Below are positions 5,738 to 13,724 of a stretch of DNA of 64,000 nt, piece by piece. Location: NCBI GenBank assembly GCA_038528235.1, contig JBCBEX010000002.1, positions 78,876 through 142,875 on the forward strand. Reading direction: 5' to 3'. The translations under genes were made by a program, and so were the position numbers. The notes under the pieces are model-generated. The model was not told the DNA's origin. It did no database searches and worked only from the letters and a program-made list of their open reading frames with translations. This DNA is from JBCBEX01 sp038528235 (GTDB taxonomy: Bacteria; Bacteroidota; Rhodothermia; Rhodothermales; Rubricoccaceae). The stretch's first letter is position 1. Each line of letters starts with the position of its first letter.

Positions 5738-8349
5738 GGCGAGGTGGTCGTGGGTCCGGGGTCGGTTGCGACATGGTGACCGGAGCTTCCCGTCGAGTGA
5801 CCAGGGGTCAGGGACGACGGGACCGCGCCGTCGGCACGGAAGGAGCGCTGCAGGATGGACGACGCCACCACGAGCAGCGACGAGATCGGCATGGCCACAG
5901 CGGCGACGAGCGGGGTCACGAGCCCGAGCATCGCCGCAGCAGCGCCACCGACGTTGTAGACGAGCGAGATGCCGAGATTCCGGCGCACCACGCCGAGCGT
6001 GTGGTGGGTCCCGGCGAAGGCTTCGGCGAGCGGCGCGAGGCCGAGGCGCGTCAGGAACACGTCCGCCGCGACGAGGCTGGCCGTGCTGCCCCCGCCGACG
6101 GCCACGCCCACGTCAGCCGCTCGTAGCGCCGCAGCGTCGTTGACGCCGTCGCCGACCATCACGACCACGCGGCCCTCGGCTTGCAGCGCTTCGACGGCAT
6201 CCCGCTTTTCTTCGGGCGCGACGCCGCCGTGGGCGCGCTCCGCAGGGATACCGAGCGTCTCTGCAACCGCCGCGACCGCCGACGGGTGGTCGCCCGAGCA
6301 GAGGTGGATCGTCAGCCCAGCCGCTTCGAGGGCGCGGAGGACGGCAGGCGCATCGTCGCGGAGGCGGTCGCCGATGGCGCACACGGCAGCGGGCTGCCCG
6401 TCGAGGGCGATGGCGACGGGCGTGTGCCCCGCACGGGCGAAACGGTTGACGGCCCCCGTCAGTGTGTCGGAGACCCCATCGGTCTGCGCCCACACCCACG
6501 TCGGCTTGCCGACGATCACAGCCTGCCCGTCCACAACGCCCCGCACGCCCTGCCCCGCCTCGGCCTCGAACGCCTCGGCCTTGAGCACCGGGCACCCGCG
6601 CGCGGCGACGAGCGCCGTCGCGACCGGATGGACCACATCTGCTTCGAGCACCGCCGCGAGGTCGAGCGTGGCGTCGAGGTCCACCCCCTCAGCCACGGCC
6701 GTCTCTACGAGCTCCATGCGGCCCTCCGTGAGCGTACCCGTCTTGTCGAGCACGACGGTGTTCGCTTCGGTGAGCCGCTGCGTGGCGGCGTCCGACTTCA
6801 GGAAAATCCCCCGCCGCGCTGCGCGACCGGCCGCGACGGCCATGGCAAGCGGCGTCGCCATGCCGATGGCGCAGGGGCAGGTAATCACCAACAGCGCCAC
6901 GACGTGATGCGCGGCGAGAGAGAACGTCCCGAAGAACGTCCAGGCCACCGCCGTGAGCGCTGCTAGACTCAATACGCTGAGCGAGAAGTACCCGCTCAGC
7001 CGGTCCGCGAGGAGCACGACGCGTGCCTTACGTCCCTCCTCGTCGCGGACCCATTTCAACAGGCGGCCGACGCGCGTCGCCTCTCCGGTAGCCACTACCC
7101 GGACGCGAAGCGGGCTAACTAGGTTGGTCGCACCGGCTTCCACGGCATCGCCCTCGGCGACGGCCACCGGGCGGCTCTCGCCGGTGAGGACCGCGTTGTT
7201 GAGCTGGCTAGTACCCTGCGTGACGATGCCATCGACGGGGATGACCTCGCCTGCAGGAACCTCGACGGTCTCGCCGCGCGCCAGTTCGTCGAGGCGCGCC
7301 ACCACCGTTTCGCCGGAGGCTGACACGCGGCGGACCATCGAGGGAAGAAGCGAGAGCAGCCGCTCGGAGGCATCGCCTGCGAGGCGACGGCTGCGGAGTT
7401 GGAGCCACCGCGCCGTCAAGAGCGCCGCGACGAGGACCGTGATCGAGTCGAACCACACCTCGCCCTGACCAGTGACCGTCGCCCATGCGCTGTGGAGCGT
7501 GCCCACGCCGATGCCGAGCGCGATGGGCGTGTCGATGTGGAGGCGGCGCGGGTCGCGGGCGCGCCAGGCGAGGCGCACCGATGCCCAGGCGCGCTGAAAG
7601 AACGGCGCGCCTCCATAGCCGACCGCCGGGACGGCGAGCGCAAGGCTGACCCAGCGCGCGAAGGCCGCCATCGTCGCGTCCGCCTCCGCGTCGAGGCCGG
7701 AGTAGAACGCGAAGGCGAGCAGCATCACGTTGCCCGCGAGCGCCCACGCTACCCCCATCCGCAGGAGCAGCTTACGCTCGGCCTCGGTGCGGCGGCCTGT
7801 CGCCTGCGTCCGCATAGGCCGCGCCGCATAGCCAAACCGCGCGAGCCACCGTCCGACCTCGGAGAGCTTGACGGCCTCGGGGTCGAATGTGAGTGTAAGT
7901 CGTGCCCGCGGGAGGTCGAGTACGGCTTCTGCAACGCCGTTGATCTCGAACGGTAGGCGCTCGACGAGCCACACGCACGCGGCGCAGTGAACGCCATCGA
8001 GGAAGAGGTGCGTCCGGCGCAAGCCCTCGCCCGCGTCCGTTGTGTGCTGTGCGAGAAAGGCATCGGTGTCGAGTTCCGCCAGTTGCAACGCGTCGCTTTC
8101 GGCAGGCCGTGCATCTCGCTGCGATGCCGCGACACCGCGCAGGCGGTAGTAGGTCTCGCCGAAGCCCGCCGTACTGAGCGCGTCGTGGACAACCTGGCAG
8201 CCTGTGCAGCAGAAGGCCAGCGGCAGGCTATCGCCGCCGGCGGTACCGAGCACCGGGCGCGGCCCCACGGGCAGTCCGCAGTGCACGCACGGCGTCTCCG
8301 GCGCGAGCGGAGCGCTGATGGGTACGCTATGGGTCCGCGCGTCGCTCAT
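5716..8349 (-). CDS. ccoI: Copper-translocating P1B-ATPase CcoI for cbb3 oxidase assembly
   Basis: An 877-residue heavy-metal P-type ATPase that exports Cu(I) for cbb3 cytochrome oxidase maturation. It has an N-terminal CVHC (21-24) and FCCTGC (46-51) cysteine region typical of FixI/CcoI, a heavy-metal-associated domain with GVHCAAC (119-125), the membrane metal site TCPC (Cys491 and Cys493), the phosphorylation motif DKTGT (Asp535) and the hinge GDGVND (about 733). The ATG at 8349 overlaps the preceding gene's stop as ATGA, indicating coupling. The C-terminal tail after the last membrane helix is a longer Ser/Thr/Pro-rich extension than usual. Confidence 0.94.
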   Translation of the reverse strand: MSDARTHSVPISAPLAPETPCVHCGLPVGPRPVLGTAGGDSLPLAFCCTGCQVVHDALSTAGFGETYYRLRGVAASQRDARPAESDALQLAELDTDAFLAQHTTDAGEGLRRTHLFLDGVHCAACVWLVERLPFEINGVAEAVLDLPRARLTLTFDPEAVKLSEVGRWLARFGYAARPMRTQATGRRTEAERKLLLRMGVAWALAGNVMLLAFAFYSGLDAEADATMAAFARWVSLALAVPAVGYGGAPFFQRAWASVRLAWRARDPRRLHIDTPIALGIGVGTLHSAWATVTGQGEVWFDSITVLVAALLTARWLQLRSRRLAGDASERLLSLLPSMVRRVSASGETVVARLDELARGETVEVPAGEVIPVDGIVTQGTSQLNNAVLTGESRPVAVAEGDAVEAGATNLVSPLRVRVVATGEATRVGRLLKWVRDEEGRKARVVLLADRLSGYFSLSVLSLAALTAVAWTFFGTFSLAAHHVVALLVITCPCAIGMATPLAMAVAAGRAARRGIFLKSDAATQRLTEANTVVLDKTGTLTEGRMELVETAVAEGVDLDATLDLAAVLEADVVHPVATALVAARGCPVLKAEAFEAEAGQGVRGVVDGQAVIVGKPTWVWAQTDGVSDTLTGAVNRFARAGHTPVAIALDGQPAAVCAIGDRLRDDAPAVLRALEAAGLTIHLCSGDHPSAVAAVAETLGIPAERAHGGVAPEEKRDAVEALQAEGRVVVMVGDGVNDAAALRAADVGVAVGGGSTASLVAADVFLTRLGLAPLAEAFAGTHHTLGVVRRNLGISLVYNVGGAAAAMLGLVTPLVAAVAMPISSLLVVASSILQRSFRADGAVPSSLTPGHSTGSSGHHVATDPGPTTTSPWLSSTS

Positions 8350-8552
8350 CGCTCGGGCGCGTACTCGGAGGACTCGACCACCGTCACGCCGCCGTCGACG
8401 TTTGCCATGTAGGCGGTGTAGAGCGCCGCCGTGACGCTCATCGCGAGCAACAGCACGATGAAGAGCGGCCACGCGATGTGCGGCGGAATCAGATCGCGGC
8501 GGGGCGCCTCGTGGGGAGTGTGACCGTTGGATTGCACGATGGTCTCTGTCAT
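8346..8552 (-). CDS. Small single-pass membrane protein in the ccoH position
   Basis: A 68-residue protein with one transmembrane helix (about residues 27-50, HIAWPLFIVLLLAMSVTAALY) and a short acidic C-terminal tail. It lies between ccoG and ccoI, overlapping ccoI by 4 bp (ATGA), exactly where ccoH/FixH is found in classical ccoGHIS operons. CcoH is normally around 150 residues with a periplasmic domain, which is absent here. It may be a minimal CcoH substitute or an unrelated assembly peptide. Confidence 0.75.
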   Translation of the reverse strand: MTETIVQSNGHTPHEAPRRDLIPPHIAWPLFIVLLLAMSVTAALYTAYMANVDGGVTVVESSEYAPER

Positions 8553-8645
8553 GGAAAGATTGCGAGGGTGGGTGAGGCGACTCGGTGTGGTAGTGGAGCC
8601 TATGGAGCGTCACCGCAACACGGCCTCACTGCGACACCGCCGCAC

Positions 8646-10100
8646 TCATTCAGAAGGGCCGAGCAGGACGTACTCGACCTCCTCGACGGTGCCGTCGTCG
8701 AAGTCGAGGGCGAAGCGGGCGGTGCGCTCGTCGTCGGTGGCGAAGGTGGCGGCGGAGACGACGACCCATACCTCGACGCGCTTCATCTCCTGCGGCGCGA
8801 GCAGGACGGGCTGCACGCCCACGATGCGGAGCGTGGCGTTGGCGGGGTCGAGCGCGCGGATCTCGAAGGCCGCGTCGCGCGGGGTCTGGTTGCGGACGCG
8901 GAAGCGGAGGCGGTTGGCGACAGTGCCATCGGGGAGTTCGGTGTACGGCAAGCCGACGGTCCGCCCGACGTTTACGTCATAGCTGCCGCGCGTGGCGACG
9001 CCCACCGAGAGTGCGGTCACGAGCGCGGCGAAGAAGAGCGTGTAGAGCACCGTCCGGGGACGCACGATGCGCGTCTTCTCGCCGTCGAGCGCGTGCTCCG
9101 AGGTGTAGCGGATGAGCCCGCGCGGCAGGTCCATCTTGTCCATGATGCTGTCGCAGGCGTCGATGCACTGGGTGCAGGCGATGCACTCCATCTGGAGCCC
9201 GTCGCGGATGTCGATGCCTGTCGGGCAGGTGCGGACGCAAGCGTAGCAATCGACGCAGTCGCCGAGCGCCTCGCCCGTCTTCTTGTTGTAGCGCACGCCG
9301 TCATCCTGCTTCTTGCCCTTGCCGCGCGCCTCGCCGCGGGTGAAGTCATAGGACACGATGAGCGAGTCCTCGTCCATCAGCACCGACTGGAAGCGCGCGT
9401 ACGGGCACGCGATGGTGCACATCTGCTCGCGGAAGTAGCCGAAGTCGTAGAGGATGAGCGCCGACGTGCCCGCCATCATCACGAAGTAGCCCCAGTGCTC
9501 GCGTGGGTCGCCTTGCATGTAGGTGAGCAGCCGGTCCCAACCCACGAAGTAGGACACGAAGACGTGGGCAAGCGCAACTGAGATGACCCCGTAGATGCCG
9601 AGCTTGAGGGTGCGCCGCCACGCCCAGTCCATCGAGCGTGGTGCTTCGTTGCGGCGCTTGCGGACATGCTCCGGGCCCTCGATCCACCGCTCGATGGGAC
9701 GATAGAGGAACTCCAGATAGACGGTCTGCGGGCAGCCCCAGCCGCACCACACGCGACCGAGGAGCGCCGTAAGCAGAAATACCGAGACGAGCGCGCTCAG
9801 GCCGAAGAGCAGCAGGTAGAACGTGTCGGTCGGGTAGAACGTCGCGCCGAAGAGCGTGAACTCGCGTGCCATCACGTCGAGCAGCACGGCGGGCTTGCCG
9901 TTGATTTTGACGATCGGCAGCGCCACGAAGAAGGCGATCAGCCCCCAGCCGAGCACCAGGCGGCGCTTCCAGAAGCGGCCCTTGCTAGGCGTCGGGTAGA
10001 GCCACTTTCGCTTACCGTCACGGTCGAGCGTGGTCAGGACAGCCTCGGGAGATTCGAGGATACCGACCTCACCTACATCGACAAACTGGGGTGCAGGCAT
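8646..10100 (-). CDS. ccoG: cbb3 oxidase accessory iron-sulfur protein CcoG (FixG)
   Basis: A 484-residue integral membrane ferredoxin-like protein. CcoG acts in copper reduction and cbb3 cytochrome oxidase assembly. Features in order: several membrane helices, the CGWGCP motif, MCTIACPYARFQ, then two 4Fe-4S ferredoxin motifs (CVDCYACVRTCP and CIACTQCIDACD), another membrane helix, and a C-terminal Ig-like periplasmic domain (NRLRFRVRNQTPRDAAFEI). The ATG at 10100 (MPAPQFVDVGEVG) was preferred because upstream in-frame sequence is not family-like. It heads the ccoG-H-I-S group; the structural genes ccoNOP are not in this window. Confidence 0.93.
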   Translation of the reverse strand: MPAPQFVDVGEVGILESPEAVLTTLDRDGKRKWLYPTPSKGRFWKRRLVLGWGLIAFFVALPIVKINGKPAVLLDVMAREFTLFGATFYPTDTFYLLLFGLSALVSVFLLTALLGRVWCGWGCPQTVYLEFLYRPIERWIEGPEHVRKRRNEAPRSMDWAWRRTLKLGIYGVISVALAHVFVSYFVGWDRLLTYMQGDPREHWGYFVMMAGTSALILYDFGYFREQMCTIACPYARFQSVLMDEDSLIVSYDFTRGEARGKGKKQDDGVRYNKKTGEALGDCVDCYACVRTCPTGIDIRDGLQMECIACTQCIDACDSIMDKMDLPRGLIRYTSEHALDGEKTRIVRPRTVLYTLFFAALVTALSVGVATRGSYDVNVGRTVGLPYTELPDGTVANRLRFRVRNQTPRDAAFEIRALDPANATLRIVGVQPVLLAPQEMKRVEVWVVVSAATFATDDERTARFALDFDDGTVEEVEYVLLGPSE

Positions 10101-10204
10101 GAGACCAAACCCCGTAGAGGGGCGCTGGACGACGAAACGAAGGAGAGCCGGGCCTGTGGCGCAGGGCGTCGGCTCGCGAAACGGTGGCACACGCAATAAC
10201 CAAC

Positions 10205-10232
10205 ACGGGCCGCCGCATCTGCGACGGCCCGT
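10205..10232 (-). terminator. Strong GC hairpin between Na/Pi symporter and ccoG
   Basis: A 12-bp stem with one mismatch (acgggccgccgc against gcgacggcccgt) and an ATCT tetraloop, lying 60 bp after the stop of the upstream symporter gene on the minus strand and 105 bp before ccoG. There is no clean T-run, so terminator assignment is moderate; it may instead be a stabilising 5' hairpin of the cco mRNA. Confidence 0.45.
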
Positions 10233-10291
10233 TGCCGTGTGCCCCGTGAGGGACCTCTGTTCGTCTGCGTAGGGGAATTCCCCACGCTGCT

Positions 10292-11440
10292 CTACAAGAT
10301 CAGAAACTCCAGCAGGAGCGGCAGCGCGTAGAACAACCCCACGATGTAGGCGATGGCGTAGAGCCGATTCTTGAATGCCAGCTCGCCCACGAACTCGGCC
10401 ATCCGGATCGGGACCTCGCGGAAGAACGGGATGGGGTAGATGAGCACGATCCCGAAAATGTTGAACAGCAGGTGCGCGAGCGCGATGGTCAACCCGGCCG
10501 CCGCTGCTGGCTCTCCGCTCGACACCGCCACGAGGGCGGCTAGCATCGCCGTTCCCGTCGTGCCGATGTTCGCGCCGAGCGTGTAGGGGAAGATCTGCCG
10601 GACTGTCAGGATGCCCGCGCCCACGAGAGGGATCACGATGGACGTGGACACCGATGAGCTCTGCACCATGAACGTGATCACCACGCCGCAGAGCATCGCC
10701 ACGATGGGGGCGCCGAAGATGTACTTGTGCAGCAGGCCTTCGGAGCGGCCCAGCACGAGCGCCTTCAGGATCTTGACGAGGAAGCGCAGCGAGAGGAAGA
10801 GCCCCGCCAGGCCGACGATCGCCATCAGCCAGGGGATCTCACCAAGACCCGACGCGATCAGCTCCGCCACGAGTTCGAACGGCGTGTCGCCCGGCTCGCC
10901 CGAATCGACACCCGGGAGCGCGTCGGCGAGAGCTTTGGCAGGCGTCGAGATGACGTCGAAGAGGACCTCCAGCGGGAGCAGGATGAGCACCGCCATCCAG
11001 TTGAAGAAGTCATGGACAGTCGCGCCTGCCATGGCGCGCTTGAACTCGTCGGGCCGCGTGATGTGGCCCATCGAGACGATCGTGTTCGTGACCGTCGTGC
11101 CGATGTTGGCACCCATGATGACCGGCACCGCGTTCTCGATCGAGAGCGTGCCCGCGGCCACGAGCGTCACCACGAGCGAAGTCGTCGTCGACGAACTCTG
11201 CACGAGCGAGGTGACGAGGATGCCCGTGATGAGCGCTAGGATGGGCGTGTTAGTTGCCTTCTCGAGCATCCCCCGCAGATCGAAGGTCCCGCCGAGCGAC
11301 TTGATGCCGTCGCCCATGACCTCCAGACTGACGACGAACAGAAACAGCACCCCGGCGAGGGCGAGCAGGTTGAGCCACGTCGACGCGCCGCCGCTGCTGG
11401 GGGCGGGCGCCTGCGAGACCGGCGGGGTCGTGGGTTCCAT
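10292..11440 (-). CDS. Na/Pi cotransporter family protein (NptA/PNaS type)
   Basis: A 382-residue inner-membrane phosphate:sodium symporter. The two inverted-repeat halves each carry the diagnostic QSSS motif: TSLVQSSSTTTS (Gln81) and FMVQSSSVSTS in the second half. The glycine-rich repeats GANIGTTVTN and GANIGTTGTA are paired with them. About eight hydrophobic segments are visible. It lies 120 bp downstream of a PhoU-domain gene on the same strand, a common pairing for phosphate homeostasis, since in many members the PhoU domain is fused to the transporter C-terminus; here it is separate. Confidence 0.92.
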   Translation of the reverse strand: MEPTTPPVSQAPAPSSGGASTWLNLLALAGVLFLFVVSLEVMGDGIKSLGGTFDLRGMLEKATNTPILALITGILVTSLVQSSSTTTSLVVTLVAAGTLSIENAVPVIMGANIGTTVTNTIVSMGHITRPDEFKRAMAGATVHDFFNWMAVLILLPLEVLFDVISTPAKALADALPGVDSGEPGDTPFELVAELIASGLGEIPWLMAIVGLAGLFLSLRFLVKILKALVLGRSEGLLHKYIFGAPIVAMLCGVVITFMVQSSSVSTSIVIPLVGAGILTVRQIFPYTLGANIGTTGTAMLAALVAVSSGEPAAAAGLTIALAHLLFNIFGIVLIYPIPFFREVPIRMAEFVGELAFKNRLYAIAYIVGLFYALPLLLEFLIL

Positions 11441-11560
11441 CGAGGTTGGTCCTTAGTGGCTTAGTCCTTTGATAGTGCTGGCTGGATGCACGTCTGCGAG
11501 GCCGGAGTCGGTCACGGCCCCGACCAACGACCGGGGACGCGCGACTAGCAAACCGAGTCG

Positions 11561-12220
11561 CTACTCGTCGTCGCCGTCGGGGCCTTCGCGAAGGCGATCG
11601 AAGGGGCGCACGACCGCCGAGGCGATGGCCGCCAGGTGCGCGGCCGTGCGGAAGTGCAGGCGGGCCGCGATGCCCAGCGCGAGCGCGTCGGCCACCTGCA
11701 CGTCGTCGGCTTTGGCGAGGGCAGTCACGAACGCCTCCACGCGCTGCCGGATCTCGGCGGCGGCCTGCATCGCAGCCTCGGCAGCGTCCTGGTCGCTGTC
11801 GGCGAAGGCGGTGCGGACGGGGCCAAAGAGCGCCTGCACGTCGGCGCTGATGCCGCGCAGCGTCTCGGCGTGCGGACCCGCGAGCGGCACGTCGGTGAGG
11901 TCGGCGACCTTCGCCAGCGACTTCGCGAGGTCGCCGGTACGCTCAGCATCCTGCACCACGGACGCAATGGTGAGGCTCAGCGGTACCTCTGCCTCGCTGC
12001 TCAGGGCGAGGTGGCTCAGCACCGCCCGCTGCACCTGGCGTTCGCGCTCGTTGACAGCCTGATCGGCCGCGTCGAGATCGGTGAGCGGGGTGCCGTCGAG
12101 GACGTGCCCGGCGGCGGCCTCGAACATCTGGGCGGTCGCGGCCAGCATGGCGTCCATGTGACGCAGGCTCTCGGTGACGAGCGCAGGCTGCTGCTGGGTA
12201 AAGAGGTCAAAAAAGCCCAT
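11561..12220 (-). CDS. PhoU-domain protein
   Basis: A 219-residue all-helical protein of the PhoU/DUF47-like type, with a repeated helical bundle (VTESLRHMDAMLAATAQMFE, and IASVVQDAERTGDLAKSLAKVAD, which resembles the E/D-x3-D-x6 metal-binding motif of PhoU). It probably modulates the Na/Pi symporter encoded immediately downstream. The ATG at 12220 (MGFFDLFTQQ) is chosen because the open frame upstream is basic and compositionally unlike PhoU. Cytoplasmic; function by family and neighbour. Confidence 0.82.
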   Translation of the reverse strand: MGFFDLFTQQQPALVTESLRHMDAMLAATAQMFEAAAGHVLDGTPLTDLDAADQAVNERERQVQRAVLSHLALSSEAEVPLSLTIASVVQDAERTGDLAKSLAKVADLTDVPLAGPHAETLRGISADVQALFGPVRTAFADSDQDAAEAAMQAAAEIRQRVEAFVTALAKADDVQVADALALGIAARLHFRTAAHLAAIASAVVRPFDRLREGPDGDDE

Positions 12221-12417
12221 CGGGCGCAGAGGTGGGGGAGCGGAACGGAGCCGTACAAGTAAACGGCCCGCGACAACCGCAGACGTTACGCGAGTGTTAC
12301 CGGCCTTGCTGCGGGAGCGAATTACCGCACGATTTACACTGGATCGCAGTTCATCGCGTCGGCCTAGCTCCACCTGCCTCTTCTTTCCCCCGTTTTTTGG
12401 TGTCCCCTCGCCCGGCT

Positions 12418-12897
12418 GTGTCTTCGTTCCGCCATGCCACCGCTGCCGACCTGCCCGCACTCGCCGCGCTCTACCGTGACGCCGTGCTCGCTGCTGGACC
12501 GATTGCCTATACCCCAGCGCAGGTCGCCGCCTGGGCCGCGTTTGCCGACGAGCCAGCGTTTGAGGCGTTCATTCTCGGCCCGGAGACGCTCGTCGCTGAG
12601 GACGAGACGGGGCCGACGGGTTTTGCCGGATGGCGGCCCGACGGACACGTCGCCTCGCTCTACGTGCGGCCCGACTGGACGCGCCGAGGCCTAGGCCTGC
12701 GCCTCCTCGCCGCCGTGATCGAGCGGGCACGGGCTGCGGGCGTCGCTCGCCTGTACTCCGAGGCGAGCGTCTTCAGCCGCCCGGTCTTCGAACGCGCAGG
12801 CTTCCGGCGCACCGGCACCGAGGTGGTCGAGCGGCGCGGCGCCACCTTCACGCGCTACCTTGTCGCGCTCGACCTCACGCCCCCACGCTCGCCGTGA
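12418..12897 (+). CDS. GNAT-family N-acetyltransferase
   Basis: About 159 residues with the acetyltransferase fold: N-terminal FRHATAADLPALAALY, the central VASLYVRPDWTRRGLGLRLL segment containing the acetyl-CoA-binding R-x-x-G-x-G/A motif (RRGLGL), and the C-terminal ARLYSEASVFSRPVFERAGF. Substrate is unknown. No ATG fits the domain start; GTG codons at 12400 and 12418 are both possible, and 12418 places the start right at the fold. Its stop overlaps the next gene's GTG start (GTGA), implying translational coupling. Confidence 0.8.
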   Translation: MSSFRHATAADLPALAALYRDAVLAAGPIAYTPAQVAAWAAFADEPAFEAFILGPETLVAEDETGPTGFAGWRPDGHVASLYVRPDWTRRGLGLRLLAAVIERARAAGVARLYSEASVFSRPVFERAGFRRTGTEVVERRGATFTRYLVALDLTPPRSP

Positions 12898-13457
12898 CCA
12901 CCCAACTACTGTTCACGCTTCTCGTGCTCGCCATCGCGGCCCAGCGCATCGCGGAGGTGCGGCTGAGCAAGCGCCACGAGGCGACGCTGCGCGCCGAGGG
13001 CGGCTACGAGGTCGGCCACGCGCACTTCCGCTGGATGCAAGCACTGCACACGTCGTGGTTTGTGGTGATGCTCGCCGAGGTCTGGCTCCTCGACCGCCCG
13101 TTCATTCCGTGGCTTTTCGGCGTCGCACTCGCAGTCACGCTGCTCGGGCAGACGCTCCGCTATGCCGCGATCCGCACGCTCGGCGATCGGTGGACGGTGA
13201 CGATCTGGGTCCTCCCGGACGCGCCCCCAGTGACGGGCGGCATCTACCGCTACGTGCGCCACCCCAACTACCTCGGCGTCATCCTCGAACTCGTGGCCGT
13301 GCCGCTGCTACACACGGCCTGGCTGACTGCGCTCGTGTGGTCCCTGCTCAACGCCTGGATGCTGCGCGTCCGCATCCGCGCCGAAGAAGCCGCGCTGGAG
13401 GACGCCAACCAGTACACCGAGTCGTTCGGCGGGACGAGCCGCTTTCTTCCTAGCTGA
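12894..13457 (+). CDS. Isoprenylcysteine carboxyl methyltransferase (ICMT) family membrane protein
   Basis: A 187-residue multi-pass membrane protein with the ICMT/PEMT SAM-binding C-terminal signature GIYRYVRHPNYLGV followed by a hydrophobic helix and an E-E pair (RAEEAALE). N-terminal segments TTQLLFTLLVLAI and TSWFVVMLAEVWLL are hydrophobic. Bacterial members methylate small substrates or lipids rather than prenylated proteins; substrate unknown here. It starts with GTG at 12894, overlapping the acetyltransferase stop by 4 bp. The pair may modify the same product. Confidence 0.82.
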   Translation: MTTQLLFTLLVLAIAAQRIAEVRLSKRHEATLRAEGGYEVGHAHFRWMQALHTSWFVVMLAEVWLLDRPFIPWLFGVALAVTLLGQTLRYAAIRTLGDRWTVTIWVLPDAPPVTGGIYRYVRHPNYLGVILELVAVPLLHTAWLTALVWSLLNAWMLRVRIRAEEAALEDANQYTESFGGTSRFLPS

Positions 13458-13547
13458 CCGCGCTGACCCATCGTAGTGTGGCGAGCGCATGAAATGCGAG
13501 TCCCCCACGGAACGAAGGCAGCGAGCCTGTCATATTTTCTAGCCCTT

Positions 13548-13620
13548 GCCGCGTTCGTCTAGGGGTCCAGGACGCCGGCCTCTCACGCCGGTAACACGGG
13601 TTCAAATCCCGTACGCGGTA
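13548..13620 (+). tRNA. tRNA-Glu (CTC anticodon)
   Basis: A 73-nt cloverleaf: acceptor GCCGCGT/ACGCGGT, D-arm GTCTAGGGGTCCAGGAC, anticodon stem CCGGC/GCCGG with loop CTCTCAC (anticodon CTC at 13582-13584), T-arm ACGGG-TTCAAAT-CCCGT and discriminator A. The overall pattern matches bacterial tRNA-Glu. The first acceptor pair reads G1-U72 rather than G-C. The 3' CCA is not encoded. A terminator follows directly. Confidence 0.93.
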
Positions 13621-13627
13621 CTCCTGA

Positions 13628-13661
13628 AACGCCGTCGCACCTTTCGTGCGGCGGCGTTTTT
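13628..13661 (+). terminator. Rho-independent terminator after tRNA-Glu
   Basis: A stem GCCGTCGCAC/GTGCGGCGGC (10 bp, one G-T pair) with a CTTTC loop, followed by TTTTT. It starts 8 nt after the tRNA 3' end and ends the tRNA transcript before the kinase gene. Confidence 0.88.
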
Positions 13662-13724
13662 CGTGTGGTGAGCGGCACACCGGGGTAAGTTTGCCCCGCC
13701 GACTCACCTGCTCGGACCGCCCTC

